37,650 nt of DNA, from contig LWTL01000104.1 in the NCBI GenBank assembly GCA_002101235.1, positions 1 through 37,650 of the forward strand, written 5' to 3'. The translations under genes were made by a program, and so were the position numbers. Below the pieces are notes generated by a model. That model was not told the DNA's origin. It saw only the letters and a list, made by a program, of their open reading frames with translations, and did no database searches. This document shows, piece after piece, positions 35,311 through 37,650 of this stretch (within the stretch, counting starts at the first letter, position 1; every line of letters begins with the position of its first letter). Origin of the DNA: Cycloclasticus sp. symbiont of Bathymodiolus heckerae (GTDB lineage: Bacteria > Pseudomonadota > Gammaproteobacteria > Methylococcales > Cycloclasticaceae).

Positions 35311-35826
35311 TCATACGTCTAATTTCAATTTACGCTTCACGTCGAGCGGCAAGTGAGCAATGGATCGCTTAACAACCTCATCTATATTCATTTGAGCACA
35401 TCTCTCAACCTCTTTTGTCTTGTCCTGTAATTCTTTGACCAGTTCGCCTTTGCGGCGCGTATTCAATCCATTGCGGACTTTTGACAATCGGTTGTTCTTG
35501 GCATCTTCAAGCTTCTGGTTTACCTCGTTCAAGTGAACGGTAAGGGCATTTGAGTAGCCCGCACTGCCGAATAGAGGTTGAGGATTGATGCCAACCATCC
35601 TAGCTACTTCCGCCTTTGTAATCTGATAATCGGATTTCTTCTTGTACTGACTCTTCAGTGAATGACTACGAATAAAGCGCTTTTTCTGCTTGCGGAACGA
35701 ATCAATAGCCTCGAAAGCCTTCAGCGAATTATTCTTATTACTTACCCATGCGGGAAACACCTTCGCGTCATCCGCCGGCAAATCATTTTGACCAATGAAC
35801 TGATCCAGATAGTTATCATCTGACAT
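35311..35826 (-). CDS. Tn554 TnpC-like coiled-coil accessory protein
   Basis: I start this at ATG 35826 (MSDDNYLDQF, 171 residues), one base after the upstream recombinase stop; GAGG lies about 8 bases before it. A longer frame would run back into the recombinase gene. A central helix-turn-helix-like part (ITKAEVARMVGINPQPLFG) is followed by a charged, probably coiled-coil region (LNEVNQKLEDAKNNR and RKGELVKELQDKTKEVERC). This layout is like the small accessory proteins encoded after paired tyrosine recombinases in Tn554-type elements. The family assignment is by architecture and position only. Confidence 0.6.
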   Translation of the reverse strand: MSDDNYLDQFIGQNDLPADDAKVFPAWVSNKNNSLKAFEAIDSFRKQKKRFIRSHSLKSQYKKKSDYQITKAEVARMVGINPQPLFGSAGYSNALTVHLNEVNQKLEDAKNNRLSKVRNGLNTRRKGELVKELQDKTKEVERCAQMNIDEVVKRSIAHLPLDVKRKLKLDV

Positions 35827-35827
35827 A

Positions 35828-37537
35828 TCAGGCCTCATCAGAGTAAAGGGAGGAGATAACCAGCGTTTCCTTAAGGTGTCCAATGAAAGCATCGTACTTA
35901 GCATTGCCGCTGTTGTGCCTTAGCTGCTCGACCCTCTTTAAAGCTATTTTCACCGTTTGAATATGCGGCTCCTTTATGAACGCAGGCAATTTTGGATTCC
36001 TACACACAGCCACGTCGCGTTTTATATAAATAACGATACCTAGGTAGTTACCTTCCGAGACATCAGCATTAACGCAGCCGAGACAAAGTCGGGGCTTAGC
36101 CGTTATTCGTTTTGGCACCCCATCCACAGAACAGCGAGCCTGTTTCTCAGTACCTTCTCTTAAAACACACGTACCCCAAGCATTAGGCTTTATGTCGATA
36201 ACTTTTTCACCTGAAATTCGATGTGCCAACTGTTCGTGTTCTTGATCAGAAACCACCTTAGTCATACGCACGGCCTTTGATAGGTAACGGTCAAACCCAC
36301 CAGCATACTCTCGTTTCTCGTCTGTTATTGCCATAATGTGTTGACGCACCATACCGTTGATTACAGTCCGGGTTGCTACCTGATAGACAGCTAGCGTCTC
36401 CTTGTCTCGGAGATAGTTCATGAAAAACCGTTCATCCAAGTGCTTAAAATTGGCACGGATGAACTTGCCCACGTCGCCCCTATAGCGCACGAGTACAGCC
36501 TCAGCCCAAACATGACGAAAAGCATGTGCCGATGGGTAGACCATACCCGCAGTCAATTCATTAGAAAGTGCGCGCACGGTGGCCATGCTAAAGTCATGGC
36601 CGCCAGAGGCAAGCTTCTCTTTAGTTTCTTCTGAAAACGCTGTGTCCAGTATTTTCGTCTGTTCAATATTAAGCGTTCCTTCTGCGTAAGCCTTATACAT
36701 CTCTGAACTGTGGCTGTAGGTACTGTCATATATGTGCGTGTGCAAGATATAGAACTTTGGTAAATCTCTTTGAAGGGTATTACGAATATCCGTTAGCCGG
36801 CGTAATTCACTATTTAAATATTTCGAGTTTAAGGTATCTAAACGTTTAAATAACTCATAATTGTTAACAAAGTCACTCCATAAGATGGATACACGACAAC
36901 TCACACTGACTGAAGAGTTAGCCGAACCTTTTGCCACCGTCCTGAGCTGACTATACAGCGCTGGTGACGTTGACTGACTAAAGTTTAGCTCGTTAAGCAT
37001 GTATATTAACAGGTAGCCTTGAGAAGTGATTTCACGCTCAACAAGCGTTGATCCACTGGTCTTAGGAACCATCCATTCAACAATAAACCGTATCGGAGTG
37101 TAGAGGTTATCTAGTACTTCAGAATTTACTGATGCTTTTACATCAGACAAAGAAAAGCCATACTCACTACGACGCCAACCAGTCAACCCTACAAAATAAG
37201 TAACGCCAGCACTCTCAATATAATGAGTTACAGAGCGAATATGCAGTATGCCCAAGTTTCTTTTACGTAACGACTTTGGTGCCTTTCCGATTTCTTCCAA
37301 TAAGAAACTTTGAATAGTTTTTAAGTTATTAGGTAACGTATGAGAATGTTTTTCAATAACTTCCAGACACAACTTCAAAAAATCTTCAACATTAGGTGAA
37401 AGTGAAACTCCTTCTGAATTTAACGCAGATTCATACTCCCGAAATACCTGCCCAAGCGTTTTTCCATAACTAGTAATGTAATGACTCATTAAAAACGAAC
37501 GAATAAACTCTTGCGTATCAAATTGAGCTGCCACCAC
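35828..37537 (-). CDS. Tyrosine recombinase, Tn554 TnpB-like, probably 5'-truncated
   Basis: The frame of up to 569 residues carries tyrosine-recombinase motifs: motif I Arg in GLTGWRRSEYGFSL (R122 or R123), a basic hairpin near 150-170, HAFRH (H338, R341), and the likely nucleophile in FFMNYLRDK (Y375). About 190 residues follow the nucleophile, with LCLGCVNAD and several cysteines, as in large recombinases of Tn554-like elements. The first codons (GTG at 37537) lie inside the IS3 end at 37524-37578, so the authentic start and probably part of the DNA-binding domain are lost; an ATG at 37489 (MSHYITSYGK) is another possible start. It precedes the TnpC-like gene by 1 base. Confidence 0.7.
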   Translation of the reverse strand: MVAAQFDTQEFIRSFLMSHYITSYGKTLGQVFREYESALNSEGVSLSPNVEDFLKLCLEVIEKHSHTLPNNLKTIQSFLLEEIGKAPKSLRKRNLGILHIRSVTHYIESAGVTYFVGLTGWRRSEYGFSLSDVKASVNSEVLDNLYTPIRFIVEWMVPKTSGSTLVEREITSQGYLLIYMLNELNFSQSTSPALYSQLRTVAKGSANSSVSVSCRVSILWSDFVNNYELFKRLDTLNSKYLNSELRRLTDIRNTLQRDLPKFYILHTHIYDSTYSHSSEMYKAYAEGTLNIEQTKILDTAFSEETKEKLASGGHDFSMATVRALSNELTAGMVYPSAHAFRHVWAEAVLVRYRGDVGKFIRANFKHLDERFFMNYLRDKETLAVYQVATRTVINGMVRQHIMAITDEKREYAGGFDRYLSKAVRMTKVVSDQEHEQLAHRISGEKVIDIKPNAWGTCVLREGTEKQARCSVDGVPKRITAKPRLCLGCVNADVSEGNYLGIVIYIKRDVAVCRNPKLPAFIKEPHIQTVKIALKRVEQLRHNSGNAKYDAFIGHLKETLVISSLYSDEA

Positions 37538-37650
37538 TTTCTTAGACAGTTTCTAAATTCTCAAAATACTGCTTTTCATACCTCATTGGTGACAGTCCGT
37601 CATTATTACCATGATGCCGTTTAGGGTTGTAGAAAAACTCAATATAATCG
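37524..37650 (-). mobile_element. IS3-family insertion sequence, right end and transposase C-terminus (runs off window)
   Basis: The minus strand from 37649 encodes DYIEFFYNPKRHHGNNDGLS followed by PMRYEKQYFENLETV and a TAA at 37544-37542. This is the conserved C-terminus of IS3-family OrfB integrase-like transposases. The terminus GGCAGCTCA ends at 37524, inside the recombinase frame. Bases 37524-37578 are identical, in inverted orientation, to 1-55. The rest of the element lies beyond the window. Confidence 0.88.

Noticed and set aside
35827-35904. Longer TnpC-like start overlapping the recombinase
   Set aside because: The ATG at 35826 follows the recombinase stop by one base with GAGG upstream, and the extra residues look like the recombinase gene read in another frame.
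1-37650. tRNA, rRNA or CRISPR array
   Set aside because: I saw no cloverleaf-like gene, no ribosomal RNA sequence and no set of regularly spaced direct repeats.

Overview
The window is a nearly complete cobalamin (vitamin B12) biosynthesis and cobalt-uptake locus with a mid-range base composition. Gene order, the CobN plus ChlI/ChlD-type chelatase, the CbtAB transporter and the dispersed repeats suggest a gammaproteobacterium, perhaps a marine Cellvibrionales-type organism. The lineage is inference. The outer edges are mobile DNA: the same 55-bp right end of an IS3-family element lies at 1-55 and, inverted, at 37524-37578.

Layout. 1-850 holds decayed transposases (IS3 end, IS30 remnant, ISNCY-type C-terminus). 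993-12735 (minus strand) is operon 1, behind a cobalamin riboswitch at 12868-13038: an OprD-like porin, cobW, cobN, cobQ/cbiP, cbiB, cobD, cysG and bluB. 13308-13427 is an IS3 orfA fragment. 13611-14735 (plus) is a long CbiX cobaltochelatase. 14809-15374 is a repeat whose two arms look like inward-facing terminators. 15398-27728 (minus) is operon 2, behind a second cobalamin riboswitch at 27771-27903: cbtB, cbtA, a fused ChlI/ChlD subunit, cobO, cobB/cbiA, a NiCoT/UreH-like transporter, cbiD, a cobK-cobH fusion, cobL, cobI, cbiG, cobJ and cobM. 27960-32070 (minus) holds a 1223-residue SIR2-domain protein and a small unknown protein, wedged inside the B12 locus. 32320-35184 (plus) is cobU-cobT-cobC-cobS. 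35311-37537 (minus) is a two-gene remnant of a Tn554-like tyrosine-recombinase element, cut at its 5' end by the IS3 copy.

How the genes work together. CysG makes precorrin-2/sirohydrochlorin. Cobalt can be inserted early by CbiX or late by CobN with ChlID. The ring-modifying set (CobI, CobJ, CobM, CbiG, CbiD, CobK, CobL, CobH) contains the anaerobic-route markers CbiD and CbiG, and no CobG or CobF is present. CobB/CbiA, CobO, CobQ, CobD and CbiB complete adenosylcobinamide phosphate. BluB makes the lower ligand, and CobU, CobT, CobC and CobS assemble the nucleotide loop. Metal entry is covered by the porin, CbtAB and the NiCoT-like protein. Both minus-strand operons should shut down when B12 is plentiful. 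cbiX and cobUTCS show no riboswitch.

Most notable: the SIR2 plus small-protein pair inside the locus, the CobK-CobH fusion created by an in-frame intergenic repeat, the porin at the head of a riboswitch operon with a visible anti-Shine-Dalgarno hairpin, the terminator between cbtB and cbtA, and the coexistence of two chelatase systems.
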